From Gonocerus acuteangulatus (lineage: Eukaryota; Arthropoda; Insecta; Hemiptera; Coreidae), in contig OX328127.1 in assembly GCA_946811695.1 (NCBI GenBank), positions 47,963,783 through 48,027,782 of the forward strand: 64,000 nucleotides of DNA, written 5' to 3'. Shown one piece after another: positions 21,656-33,490 of this stretch (position 1 is the first letter of the stretch; each line of letters opens with the position of its first letter). Under the pieces are notes generated by a model. That model did not search any database. It was not told the DNA's origin and saw only the letters and a list, made by a program, of their open reading frames with translations. A program made the position numbers and the translations under genes.

Positions 21656-23690
21656 TTTTAGAATATAATTTTCACTGCTGCCATTGGTGCTAAATGAATC
21701 CAAGGAATACGTTCTTCCTACCAAATTCTTCTGAATAACCAACCGATCAGATAACTGTAATTTTAATGTTATCTGGTTGTTGTTGGCAAGGTCCTGATTA
21801 GATATGGGAGCTGTCTGAAGGCTGCTTATCGGTTGCTTCGTTAAGGCTCCTGGCCTCCTGTATTCCCCACCGTGATGATTAGACCGATCCTCTCCCTCTC
21901 CCTTCCTCCGACGATTTACCACTTGTCAGCCTCTCTAACTAACCTCGATGGATGGCTCCATCCACAAGCCCTCATCACTCATCTTCGTCTAGTTGTCGAT
22001 GCTGGTACGCATTTCCCTCTTGTAAGTCTACTCCTACTGTTCACGGTTTAACGATCCTCGTAGTGTTTCTCCGTTGATTCATGGGTTCCTTTTCTGCGGG
22101 TGCCAAATGATGATCAATAGGACATCGAAGCCTTTCCATTTTATTATCTCTGTGATTATTGAGAAGCAAGAAAATTCGTAGCAGCTATGATAAACATCAC
22201 ATTCCTCAAATTGGGAATGGCTGGAATCTAAATGAAATATTTTATATTTGTTATAATCGCCTGATTTACTTTCATGTTAGGAAACCATGATGTTAGCCGA
22301 TTTTCGTTGCAATTTAACAAATAATCCGTGAATATTAATTATTTGTCTGCGGAGTAAATGTGTCCTCTAAACTAATTCATATAATCATATTTTATGAGAA
22401 AATCTATACTGTTTTTGTTGTTGTTGTTTTATATAGGTAACACTTTTTATAGGAAGAATTCGAGCGAGGGCGTTGAACCCTTAATGGCATACATGTACAC
22501 TTTTTATAATTTGTTGTCTGTAGCGAAAGAAACTGTTTTCATTCTTCATATCTATAACCGTTTACCAGAAAAGCAAAAAAAAAACTAACAAAAAAAAAAA
22601 AAAAAACTTGAATTTTCGATTTGTTTAGTATAAAAGGATTAATAGAAGACGGATTGAGTTGAGCATTTTCAAGTCTTTTGAACTAAGACATATACATTTT
22701 GGTTACAAAAAATTGGATAATATACACGAGCAGTTTTGAGATTTCGTGTATTTTCCTAAATATAGAAATACGGGGTTAAATTCTTGTTATGTGGAGGCCA
22801 GCAGTATATTTTCTGTTTCTATTCAAAATGACACTTTTAGGGTAAAAACAGCATAGTAATGACGCAGTTTCTGAGATTTGGACTTTTTTTAATATCTCGG
22901 AAACGATGGCCAAATTGTAATCAAAATGGAATCAATCAATCCTTCCTCAGATATTATTGGATGGATTCCAATGAAGGAGCAGAAAGTATTTATTAATTAC
23001 ACCAGGGAGACGGTAGTGGGGTTCGAAGCTTGAAATTACTGGCAATTATGGGCAATTATGCGCCATTGGTGTACCCAATGATAATAGGCCATTCCCCATA
23101 ATTTCTCAGCACAAACAGCCTTACATAGGAATACCCCTTTTATTAAAGATATATTTCTTGTTAAGAGAATTCCTAATGCCAACTTGATTGCTAATTCTAA
23201 CGCATATACATATATATATATATACGCTGAATGACTTATTAAATTGTTAAGAAGAATTCATTATGCCAAAGAAAGGAGGTCCTAGGCTTTTAAGAATAAT
23301 AAATATTTGTTTACATTTAAGACATATTTAAAAGTGGCTCTAATGGCCGCAGTGTTTAATTTAGGGCTACAAAGCATCAAACGTATCATTTAAAAGAGTC
23401 CGTAACGCAGGAGCTGCTGGAATAAGCACATTCCTCAGAATTAGGGAAGTTTAGACTAAATCTGAATAATTTGCTATAAATAACCAATATACTAAATAAT
23501 AAAACATGAATAGTTTTGCACTTTTAAATATAAGGGCCAGGGGGAAAAAGATAAATGACACTCTTTTTTTACGAAATAGAGATTTCTGTGCCATCACTAG
23601 AAGAGTACTATCAGCCTGCGACAATGTGAAAACAATGAAATCATGAGAATGAGGGGAAAATCAGAAGAACCCTAACCTAGTCAAAAGATT
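21656..23690. other. No gene seen
   Basis: A moderately GC-rich stretch at 21740-22080 has no identifiable motif. A family C-type end (tcaaaatgacacttttaggg to ggacttttttt) is recognisable at 22825-22888 and a related end (gagtccgtaacgcagg) at 23395-23465. A-runs occur near 22577-22606. Confidence 0.4.
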
Positions 23691-23903
23691 TTTGTACCAA
23701 ATTTCATCATATCGGACCAATTTTGAGGCTGTGAGAAAGTGAACAGGCAAATATATATATACAAATTTGAACCACCGTTATTTGCGAGATCTATAGGTTT
23801 TAAAACGTAAACTTTTCTAGTCGGCTCTTCCGGATTGTTTCATGTGGTCAACTTCATAAGCGGGGTTCCTCCATATGGAGGGAGGAAGGAACCGTGCTAA
23901 AAC
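23690..23903 (+). repeat. Family A, 3' terminal portion
   Basis: Carries tttttgtaccaaatttcatc, a short (TA)n (about 23752-23761), the terminal segment with cttccggattg, and a hairpin around ggttcctccatatggagg before aaccgtgctaaaac. The body upstream is missing, so it is a truncated copy. Confidence 0.75.
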
Positions 23904-24536
23904 AAGTCTCACTCCCTCCCTCCCCCACTATATATTTCTTATTATCGTATTTATCTTTAAAGACATATACGAGAGTCAAATCAAGCTACAGAAGAAAGCC
24001 AAAAAGTACATTCTTGTGGAATTGCGATTTCACTATTGAATTAATTATATGAAAAAAGGGTAAAACATGACAGGAGTAAGTACCGAGCAACAGATATTCA
24101 AAGAAGGCAATTATTGATTGAAATATGAATATCTGATGAATTAGAGCTAATGAATATGCATGTGCTTCGATGTACCTGACGCTTCGTTTATCGCCAATTG
24201 ATATTTATAATTTTGCTCGCTTGGAGCAAGTGAGTCGTGAGAGGGGTTGAACATTCCTGTCTAGCTTTTCCAATAGCCTTGGTAATTTGAATAGAATCTA
24301 CATCATTGTGCCTTTGACATATATGAATATGCAGAAGCGCATCCACTATGGGTATTTACTCATTTCCGGCAACGGTGTGTAATATTCGTTCTATATTACC
24401 AATGTAACATGCTATTGCTGCCTTCGGAAATTAGTCTAACCATTTTAATTATAAGAGCACACATTAATATTACAATGGTAAATTGTGATAGGTACATAAA
24501 TTAATTTTGGAAAAATAAAATCTCTTTGCCTTAAGT

Positions 24537-24603
<67 letters not shown>

Positions 24604-24920
24604 AATAATAATATTTTTCTAATAATTACATTAGTTAATTATGATATCAAGTGTAGGTACTAGCTTTGAATGATTTTCATAGGTCTTAGAAGGATGCGTT
24701 GCAAAAGGCATTCGTTCCACACAATTGTGTTTGAAGTTTCTTTGCTTCTTTCATATTTTCTATGGTCGTATATTTGTTTTTAAATTAAGCCTAGAGTAAT
24801 CATATTAAAGGGCGGTTAAGCAAAGTAGTCGTTACTTAGAATTTTGCCCATATCTAGGGAGTGAAATAAAGGCCTTTTCTCCATGGAACTTCCAGTTTTT
24901 GTTTGTTGCTCTGCCAATTT
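23904..24920. other. No gene seen; includes a (TA)n tract
   Basis: AT-rich with a 60-bp (TA)n microsatellite at 24538-24597. No coding motif noticed. Confidence 0.5.
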
Positions 24921-25200
24921 GTACGATCATCTTTTATTGAGCCACCAAATTACAAGCAATCCTAATAGATCTGTGAAAGTTGGACACTCTTTTTTAACAA
25001 TTTTAAACCACTCACATGATAGTGAAAAAAATATACAATATACAATTATACAGATTACAGGAACAAAACCTGTCTGTCAGAATGATCTGGCTACCCGGGC
25101 ATACAAATATTACAGAAAGCACGACTTTAGACATTCAAGCAAAATTGGCTACAAGAAAACAGAATACAAACATAGACAGTGTTATTCTAACACGTTTATA
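24920..25200 (+). pseudogene. LINE RNase H domain remnant
   Basis: The frame 25016-25228 contains LSVRMIWLPGHTNITESTTL, followed by DIQAKLAT. This corresponds to the RNase H end of I/Jockey/R1-type LINE ORF2 (pattern W-x-PGH-x-GI-x-GNE-x-AD-x-LAK), with the Asn-Glu-Ala-Asp residues partly lost. The preceding part (SNPNRSVKVGHSFLTIL) is in a different frame (24883-25209), so there is a frameshift. No RT or endonuclease is near. It is not a copy of the LINE at 38-42 kb, whose matching residues differ. Confidence 0.5.
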
Positions 25201-25209
25201 TTACATTAA

Positions 25210-26485
25210 ATTAGAATTAATGTGTTAGAATAACAGTGACTATACAAGACAAAAACGAATATATTTTTGATACTATATAACAAATTACTATGTTTAAATT
25301 GGATCAACGAGCTGCACAATTTGACGATGCAGATTACGGATAGGACAAAATTTATAAAGAAAGAACAACCCACTTCCAGATTTTTAGTCGCAATCCTTGG
25401 TAATGGTATTTTTTGAATGGTATAATAATAATCTGGTTTCAATTAACTTTAAAACTTCGATTTTTTTTTTCGACTACGAGTTGTACTTCTCCATATATCC
25501 ATTGCAGGTGGACTGATAGTTTAATTTACTTATTTAATAAGACTTCAATTTAATTCTTTTTAGAAATTATCTTTACGCCATAATAACAGAATACATATAA
25601 TGGACTGAAAGAACTGCCTCATTTGTAGCAAAGAATTGTATATGTCAACATTTCAATAGGACCAGCAGTTAAGAGATTTGATAAAGAGCTTGTCTATGAG
25701 TAGGTGTTGCTGTTTTACTGAAATAACCGAAGAGAGGTTCCCATCACTACCCAAAATAATTCAAGAATAAAACGCCTCTAGTAAGTGAAAAACAAAAAGA
25801 AAAAAAAAATAAGTGGGTGAAAATGTCTCGATTTTCCCCATTTTTCTCCACTCCGGACAACTCAGGCGCATAAACGAGCGTGTGTTCCATTTACTCCTTG
25901 GGACGTATTTCATTGGCCGGCCATGAGGTCGTCTGGTAATTGACTGTGGGAGCACACGGGCTGAAATATATTCAGAGCTCCATGGGGCTTTGCTCGGAGA
26001 CAAAATTACTGGCTGGAACATTTCCAAAGCATTTTTTCAAATAATTGTACGGTTGCCTCTTTTTCATTCCGCCTCCGCTCTCGTTCGAATGTGGCTAGAG
26101 TTAAATGGATAATCTTCTGCTTTTTATCTTTTCGCCCGACGTTCGAATAAATCCACGGATTAACTGATAAAATTATTTCCTCCACTAGAAAGAAACGTCG
26201 ATACATCCTGGCTAATGGCTATAATTTGAGTCGGGGTAAAAATGTTCCGCCCTAGCCTCCGGAAGTTATATATATTTTTTTTTTTTGGTTCAATCGTTCA
26301 CTGTAACCCTTTATAATCACATTGATTCTTAATGGAATAGAATGGGCACAATTCCTTAAACTGGTGATACAATTATTCCCTCCACTACATGTGAATGCTG
26401 ATGCACTCTGGAAAACTGCTATAATTTAACTCAACTTCAAAATTCTCAACTTTCTTCTTCGTAAGTTTCTCTTTGGTCTAGTCAC
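25210..26485. other. No gene seen
   Basis: AT-rich. The short minus-strand frames 25206-25442, 25761-26027 and 26006-26206 have no recognisable motif. Confidence 0.4.
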
Positions 26486-26492
26486 GGGAGAT

Positions 26493-26636
26493 AAGATTTT
26501 AGCGCGGTTCCCCCCTCCCCAATAGGGAGGAACCCCGCTTATAGGGTTGATACAATGAAACAATCCGGAAGTGCCGACAAGAAAATTTCGCGTATCAGAA
26601 CCCCTAGAGACCGAAAATAACGGTGGTTCAAATTTG

Positions 26637-26713
<77 letters not shown>
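26493..26713 (-). repeat. Family A terminal segment with (TA)n
   Basis: On the minus strand it ends aaccgcgctaaaa near 26493, with a hairpin formed by GGTTCCTCCCTA-type sequence and its complement, and cacttccggattg. A 78-bp TA tract with TG interruptions (26636-26713) joins it to family D units instead of the usual family A body. Confidence 0.75.
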
Positions 26714-26716
<3 letters not shown>

Positions 26717-27066
26717 CATGTGTGCAAAGTTTGGTATAAATCGGTCAAACTATCAGGTAGTACTAGGAGGTTTGTATAATAAACAAACATACAGACAGAC
26801 AGCTGGTAGACGATTTAGACCTAGCCTCCGGGACTTACCTGATTAAGACCTACCTGTGTTCCAAGTTTGGTCAAATTCATCCAAACGGTGTGGATTTGTA
26901 TAAGGAACAAACATACATACAGACAGATGGTAGACGTTTTTGACATAGTGTACGACACTCCCCGGATCTACCTGTGTGCCAAGTTTGGTCAAAATCGGTC
27001 AAACAGTGTGGATTTGTATAAGGAACAAACATATAAACAGACACGTGGATTTTTCTATATATAGAT
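26714..27066 (+). repeat. Family D tandem units (about 118-136 bp each)
   Basis: Three diverged direct units each containing aagtttggt, a ggtcaaac block, gtttgtataa or gatttgtataaggaac, then aacatacagacagac. The aagtttgg markers are at 26727, 26863 and 26981. The same family occurs inverted at 52745-53025. It is non-coding. Confidence 0.7.
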
Positions 27067-28735
27067 TATTTATTTTACTAGATTTTTCGTTTTCAAATTC
27101 GGTTTTTGTTCATATTAGTATATGGCTTTAAAACAGCAAGATCGGGGGGGGGGGAGAGGATGGTATTAAGAGACAAATCTAGAAAGAACAACCACTGTAT
27201 TTTAGGCTGAGATTTATAACATTTTAGCTGTGACTTATAGATTAAATCAAATCAAGAATTGTTGAAGAATGTCAGATGTGGCTAAAGGAATTGATAGGGG
27301 CCTGTTAGCCTTGTGGGCAACGAGAGAGCAGACATATTGGCGGGATTGGGCTAGAAAATGGTGCCTATAGGCCCAATGCCATGCGCCAGATTGTCAGTAG
27401 CCTCAGCTAAAGAGGCAATTGTAACGAGAGCCAAGAAAAAATTGGGTACATTTTGGGACGTCAGAAATTCACTCCCCCTCCCCGTCCTTAGATCTTAAAA
27501 GTTTAGGCAAGAAGGAAATTTTCCTGGGTAAGGTTTGAAATGATTTGTGGCCACTGCGTATGTTCATTGTACTATGAATTAGCAAATGCATACTATGAGG
27601 ATGTGACACCCTAGCATGTTATATATGAATGTTTGGCACCTGAAAACCTTATTTAGCACAAAACGTTGACCATTTTAGGAATCGTACAATACGACAATAA
27701 GCACCTTTGATACCTTGGCCGAGTTATGTTATGTGAGGAGGTTATCAGTTACAATCAAGTCTAATCTAATCTTATAATGGTATAAAGAAAAAGAAAACGA
27801 ACGAATGAAACAAACGATTAGAAATGTACATTACAGTTCGAGTTTGGAACTCGCTTCATCACAGACCAGTCCGTCTTCTCGTGAAATTCAAGCGGAAAAG
27901 TTGTTAGCTATAAAACATCATTTTTGTAAATAAATTAAGTTTTATTAACGATTATGAACAAACATCGATCATATCCACCTTTTGAACGGTCACCATTCAC
28001 TTCTTCATTGAAACCAATTTAATGTTTTCCCTAAAAGTAAATTTGATATGTTTACCACCTGAAGTTACATAAGAGGTTTTTTTTTCGTTGAATTTAAAAC
28101 ACATAATAGGTTTTACTGAGGAATAACATTTAAAATGTAAAACCAAATAACGATATTGAATACACGATTTAAGCCAAAGGAAGTAATCGTAGCAATTTCT
28201 CTCACACAAATTCAGCTCAATACTTAACTACTGTCTTAGAAAAATTTATTTATTTCGGATAAAAGCTCTACAGAAATCCTTTAAGGAACGACCTTGAAGT
28301 TCCCTAGAGATATTTTCTTTAGGTATATTTCTTTTACAATTATATCACATGAGAAACCGTCGAAAGTTCATGCTTAGCTCATCTACCGAAATATAATTGA
28401 AGTCTGAAGAAACTAAACACTTTTACGAACACAAAAGAGGTAGGATTTGAACTTTAATTGGCTGAACGTACGATAGAGAAGTTCAAAGCATTCAATGGAA
28501 TGTAGGAATCTTGCTTAGTACGAGCGCTCGTATTGAGAGCAAAAATAAACCATGGAAAAGATCCATGTTTCATCTTTGCTAGTGAGTTGAATTGCAGTTA
28601 CCGTTCCATTCATTTATTTTCATTGCAGCAATTTAAGAACTCGACCAAGGAATTTTTCAACAAGGTCTTGAAACGCTATTTCAAATACATACTGATGAAT
28701 GTACTTTCATCCTACTAGTGCTTGGAGATGTTTTT
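27067..28735. other. No gene seen
   Basis: A G-run at about 27145-27155. A segment near 27828-27885 on the minus strand has gatgaagcgagttccaaact, a possible decayed hammerhead stem II. The remainder is AT-rich without recognisable motifs. Confidence 0.4.
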
Positions 28736-28737
28736 TT

Positions 28738-28872
28738 TTAGCGCGGTTCCTCCCTCCCCCAAGGGAGGAACCCCGCTTATAAGGTTGATACAATGAAATA
28801 ATCCGGAAGTGCCGACTAGAAAATTTCGCGTTTCAGAGCCCCTAGAGACCGAAAATAACGGTGGTTCAAATT

Positions 28873-28873
<1 letters not shown>
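28738..28873 (-). repeat. Family A terminal segment
   Basis: Minus strand: the 130-bp terminal segment with cacttccggattatttc, a long hairpin whose arms are GGTTCCTCCCT and AGGGAGGAACC, then gcgctaaaaa. The (TA)n that follows in the body direction (28874-28920) is the same tract that receives the neighbouring SINE-A. Confidence 0.8.

Positions 28874-28920
<47 letters not shown>
28874..28920. repeat. (TA)n microsatellite
   Basis: About 47 bp of TA, placed between a family A terminus and the 3' end of a SINE-A copy. Confidence 0.95.
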
Positions 28921-28925
<5 letters not shown>

Positions 28926-28927
28926 AA

Positions 28928-29230
28928 ATCAGTCCCGTAACAGGCCACTAGGGCCCTGAGGGACAGATACTATAGAGGTATCTGATTCATGACCATACGG
29001 CACACTAGGGAGATAGTGTGGTCAGTACTATGCTCCGGCCGCCTGATTTTCCCCTTGGCTCCTTCGACTGCTAGAGTCATTAGCACCAACCAAGGTACCC
29101 ATTATTAAATTAATTAAAGGCTGGGTCGGCCTAGGGACGGTCAGGGAGGCCGAATTCAACCCATGAACGAAGACACTAGAAGAAAAAACCTTTAGTGCTT
29201 GCTCGGGATTTGAACTCAGGCCTCCAGCTT
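28928..29230 (-). mobile_element. SINE-A, nearly full length, box A lost
   Basis: From the 3' end (cagtcccgtaacaggccac on the plus strand) to box B (gatttgaactcaggc) it is close to the copies at 7599 and 59428. The head upstream of box B is missing and AT-rich sequence takes its place. A 4-bp insertion (ccaaccaagg) distinguishes it. Confidence 0.85.
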
Positions 29231-29252
29231 ATATAAATATGTATATATTTAT

Positions 29253-29254
<2 letters not shown>

Positions 29255-29302
<48 letters not shown>

Positions 29303-30335
29303 TTGTCTGTTCGCGGATTTCTGGCCTCCCTAATGGTCCGATTTTGATGAAATTTGGTACAAAAATCTGTCATCCAATTTGAAAGGTCAAGTTAGCCAGC
29401 AAAATCCGCCCACTGGAAGATGGCGTTTGGGGCGAAATTCGCGTAAACGTTACGCTTACGTTTTTGAGTTCATAAGCTTGTAAGTACTCTTTTTATAGGC
29501 TTCTTGGGCTAGGAAAACGAATGGAACCATTTTCAAGGCGATAGCTTTAACCGTTTTCGAGAAAACTGAAAAAATAATTTTTGAATGACGTTTTTGGTTT
29601 GGGTACTTAGAATCATGGGATTCAGTTGAAACATTTACTGCATGTTCTACTTTCATTAAAACGAATATTTTGAAATTTTGGTTGCGTTTGGAGTTAAGGA
29701 AGGGTTAGAATAAAATATTTTATTAACAGACATAAAAAAGTTTTGGTAACTTTGTATACTTTCCTTAATATCTCAAAAAAGTTTGAGAATCTTGGTAAAC
29801 GGAAGCATACCATTAGAAAGGTTACTAAATGTTCTACAAAAAAGGTTCTAATGAAAGTTTTGATTAGGCGATGTCAATCGGAGAAATAAGTGCTTAAAAC
29901 TTTAAAGTAATTGATTTCGCTTATTCCAGCTGTTCTTTTTGTCTTTGATTTTGATACTTAATGGGATTCAGTTGAAACATTTTCTGCCTGTTTGAATTTC
30001 ATCAACACTAATATGTTAAAATTTCGGTTACATTTGGAGTTAAGGAAGGATTAGAATAAAATATTTTATTAACAGACATGAAATGTTTTGGGAACTTCGT
30101 ATACATTCCCTAATATCTCGAAGACGGTTAGGAATATTGGTAAACGGAGGGTTACCATGTGAAAGCTTACTAAATGTTCTACAAAAAAGATTCTGTAACA
30201 ATTTTTGGTTAGGCTATGTCAATCGGAGAAATAAGTGCTTAAACTTTGAAGTAATTGATTTCGTTTATTCGAACGGTTCTTTTTGTTTGTTTTTATTCCT
30301 TGTTGTTTTTTCATTGCTTATAGTTGGATAATGTA
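29255..30335 (-). mobile_element. Family A copy with internal 347-bp duplication
   Basis: It starts with (TA)n (29255-29298), then the body in reverse orientation to 20698-21655: tttgtctgttcgcgg, gatgaaatttggtac, cagcaaaatccgcccac, gtaacgttacgcttacg-like, aaccgttttcgag, tttgggtacttag. A segment beginning atgggattcagttgaaac at about 29613 recurs at 29960, giving two diverged direct copies through gcgatgtcaatcggagaaat (near 29870 and 30215). The terminal hairpin segment is absent at the (TA)n side. Confidence 0.7.
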
Positions 30336-30750
30336 TTTGACAATAAAACAGATTAATTAAAATAAGAAAAACAATTCACTGTTAGAAATATATCAGGCTG
30401 TACCGTATGAAATGTCCGTTTTGGATTTGTCGATTTCCTTCAAATGTCTTGAAACTGTCGAGGCTCCTACTCCGAGTTCTTTGGCATATTCCCTAATGTT
30501 TTTAATTGCTTATAGTAGTCAAATGTATTTGTCAATAAAACAGGATACGTATAATTAGAATCAATATTTTGTTTGTTAGAATTCGAAGATGCCGTATGAA
30601 TATCAAGATTACAGTACTGGTGTTGATTTCGTTCTTTAGAATTATACTTGGTATTCCCTATTTTCATCTGTTACCCATAGTTTTTTATTGTTAGTAAGTT
30701 TTTCTTATTGATTATAGAATATAAATCTATTTGGCTATAAAACAGGATAC
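30318..30750 (+). repeat. Three diverged direct units, about 190 bp apart
   Basis: A block with attgcttatag or attgattatag followed by caataaaacag or ctataaaacag occurs near 30318, 30506 and 30703. The units are strongly diverged. This appears to be an extension of the adjacent family A copy. Confidence 0.45.
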
Positions 30751-32115
30751 GTAAAATTAGTGACAATATTTCGGAGATTTCTGAGCGAAATAATTTTAAG
30801 ATTTTCTACCACCAGGAACGGCTTTTTTCCTCTATTTTTATCCACTAGATAGGCTTTATTTTGTATATTATTCTATATAAGTTTTATTCAGCAGGGGATT
30901 CTGATGAAATGTCGTGTTTTTGCTGTGGATTTTAAATACGATGTGTCTAAGATTGGATAACATTAGCGAGTCTACATAGTTAAGAACCGACGACGGAGGA
31001 TTACTTCTTGCTATGATTTAGTCTACATATGTATATTAAGTCCTAAATCCAAAAAATAAACTTCACAACGGTTAGATACTATGAGCGAATATGGCGGTTC
31101 AATGCCCGTAGAAACTAGGGGGCCGCAGGAAATTTACCTGCTAAGAGTTAATCCTCAAGAGCTGTAAATATACCCCAGGTACCTGCCGACTCAAATACAA
31201 AGCCTAGGCGGAGAGCACCCCAAAAACTCAGATCCAAACATAGGTTAAATATTAAATATTCATAAAGACTACTTAGTTGTAACCCGATTCATCAATTAGC
31301 AATCAATAGTTTTCAACAAAGGTTATATACTAAATATTGATAAACAGTATTTAATTAGAAAAAAAACAATATTCCACAAGACTTGTTTTTGGTCCATTTG
31401 TGTCTACTCCATAGACTTAATTAGGTATATTATTCTATTGTAGTTGGGCAACTAAACTTTGTTTTATTTTGTTAAATAAAGTTTTTTTTCTTGAATTGTT
31501 ATTCGTCAAGACTTTTATTTGTCCTTGTGTATTTACTAGATAGGCTTTATTCGGCATATTATTCTATATAGGCTATATTAGGCAGGGTATTCTACTCAAT
31601 CTTGTGTACTTCGTCTTGATCCTTCTGTACATGGGCGTATATAAAAACAATTTCGGGGGGGGGGGGGGGGGGGAGGGCTCAGACCATTTCCAGGGTATGG
31701 AATACTAAATATTTAGAGCTTGGAATAGTTTTAGGCAACTAAAACGCTATTACACGTAAAATAAAATATGTTTTATGAACTAAGTGATCTTATTTAATTT
31801 ATTTTTAAGGGTTTTACGACAAGTTTTTATCATCAATTCAAAATTTCGGGAGGGGCTGCAGCTCCCTCAGGCCCCCCCCCCCCTCATATATGCCCATGTT
31901 TCTGTATCCTCTAGAAAGGCTTTATTAGGCATATTTTATATTGCATTATAGAGCTTAGAATTAGAGCCGGATTGTGTAATTTCCGCTTCTGTGTATAAGT
32001 TAGCTACTGTCAGTCTCCCTGACGCCTTAATATCACTTTTATTCGAGATGTTCGAGAGGATTTTGACCATTTTCACGAGATATATATAAAAAAAATAACT
32101 TAATTTCTTTTCTAA
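30751..32115. other. No gene seen; short scattered repeats
   Basis: A motif like ctagataggctttatt followed by atattattctatat occurs near 30845, 31405 (degraded), 31540 and 31910. A G-run of about 19 at 31655-31673 and a C-run at 31877-31890 lie in inverted flanks (see findings). The stretch 31080-31230 is less AT-rich and unassigned. Confidence 0.4.
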
Positions 32116-32121
32116 GCTTAT

Positions 32122-32192
32122 CAAATGACACTAGGGACATGAACGGAACCGCGCTAAGATGATGCAGTTCCTGCGAGTCGGACTTTTTTCTT
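32122..32192 (-). repeat. Family C end
   Basis: Reads tgacactagggacatgaacg, then ccgcgctaagatgatgcag, ttcctgcgagtcggac and a T-run. It is the inverse of the start of the copy at 33058, with 870 bp between. Confidence 0.7.
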
Positions 32193-33057
32193 TATTCTTA
32201 CCAGAATAAGATAATATCTCACTTGATCTGACCTGATACAAGATTTCCTTACCCAGATTTGACAAGATTTTTGCTTAGATATCTGATTTTTGTCTTTGCC
32301 TTGTGCTCTCTCTTATCTCTTATGCTTCTGTAAACGCTGCGATCTTTAATAATCTGATTGCTGAGCGGTACTTCGATCAGATGTCTTTATTTCTTGTTCC
32401 CCGAACGCCATGCCTTTAAGAATTTCAACTGCTGAATGACTTTGGGGTTAAGTCAAAATTCAGGAAATCCATAAAATTTAAGTCGTTTTTTCTAATGCCA
32501 GCTAATATATTTTGAATTCTGTGTTTACATATATATATGTCTGTCAGTTTGTATGCATAAATAGGCCTTTAATGTGTGTCCAAAACATCCATTCTTAATA
32601 CTTAACTTTCTGTAATTATTTTGTAAAAAGTTTTATTTTATTTGCACTTCAAACTAAATACAAGAAAAATAGGCATTCAGTAAATTTACATTAATGCCTC
32701 ATCGTTGGGAGTAGAGTGCTTTCACAAAACATTTATTTTTCTCTTTCAAATCTCCATTACCAAAAATCTGACGAATTCACCGAAGCAGTTCTAAATGTAG
32801 GTTACATGAATTTATATAAAAAAAGAGTTCTGCGTTTTAGTCATAATTTAAAGGGCTGTCAACCATTATACAATGTTAAAACACTTAACTGGACGAGTGG
32901 AATTTTTATCATACTATGTATAACAAAAGTTAACTCTCACTTTTTATTTCGTTTCCACAACATTATTTGTTTATTTATTTGTACGATTTTTTTTAACTTA
33001 ATTTTTTTCAACATTATTATATCATTAGATTTCAATTTATTTAGTCTAATAACATTT
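32193..33057. other. No gene seen
   Basis: AT-rich DNA between two inverted family C ends. The plus-strand frame 32716-33096 (126 codons) is rich in Phe, Ile and Asn with no domain, and it runs into the repeat, so I do not call it a gene. Confidence 0.4.
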
Positions 33058-33301
33058 AGTAAAAAAGTCCGACTCGCAGGAACTGCGTCATCATAGCGCG
33101 GTTACGTACATCTCGAAGAAATAGAATAGATTAGTATCACAAATCACAGGAAATTGACAGTAGCCAAATTACACAGAAGTGGATAATTTTTAATCTGTAT
33201 AAGTCAATACAATTATGTACTGAAAACGTACTTACTCTTCGACTTTTGCTGAGAAGGCTCTATTCTAAACGACCAAAAATTCGTTGTCATTTTAAGTCTT
33301 T
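33058..33301 (+). repeat. Family C, left part, interrupted
   Basis: Starts aaaaaagtccgactcgcagg and matches 19283-19515 closely, up to cattttaagt. The continuation (actagcaaattcg) appears at 34554, about 1.25 kb further on, with family B and another repeat end in between. Confidence 0.8.
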
Positions 33302-33423
33302 TCTAGCACTTTCCTCCGAAGGAAAGTAGCTATTGAGGTTGGAGTCATGACGGAATTTTTGAAAAATTTCTTCAAATCTTTATCGATCCTACCTATTAGA
33401 CACCGAAAATGACCCCCGTTAAA

Positions 33424-33490
<67 letters not shown>

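Noticed and set aside
21449..21922. 157-codon minus-strand open frame
   Set aside because: It runs through (TA)n (Tyr-Ile repeats) and the terminal segment of repeat family A; other copies break the frame, so it is not a gene.
32716..33096. 126-codon plus-strand frame as a membrane protein
   Set aside because: The content is AT-driven (Phe, Ile, Asn), there is no domain, and it runs into the family C repeat.
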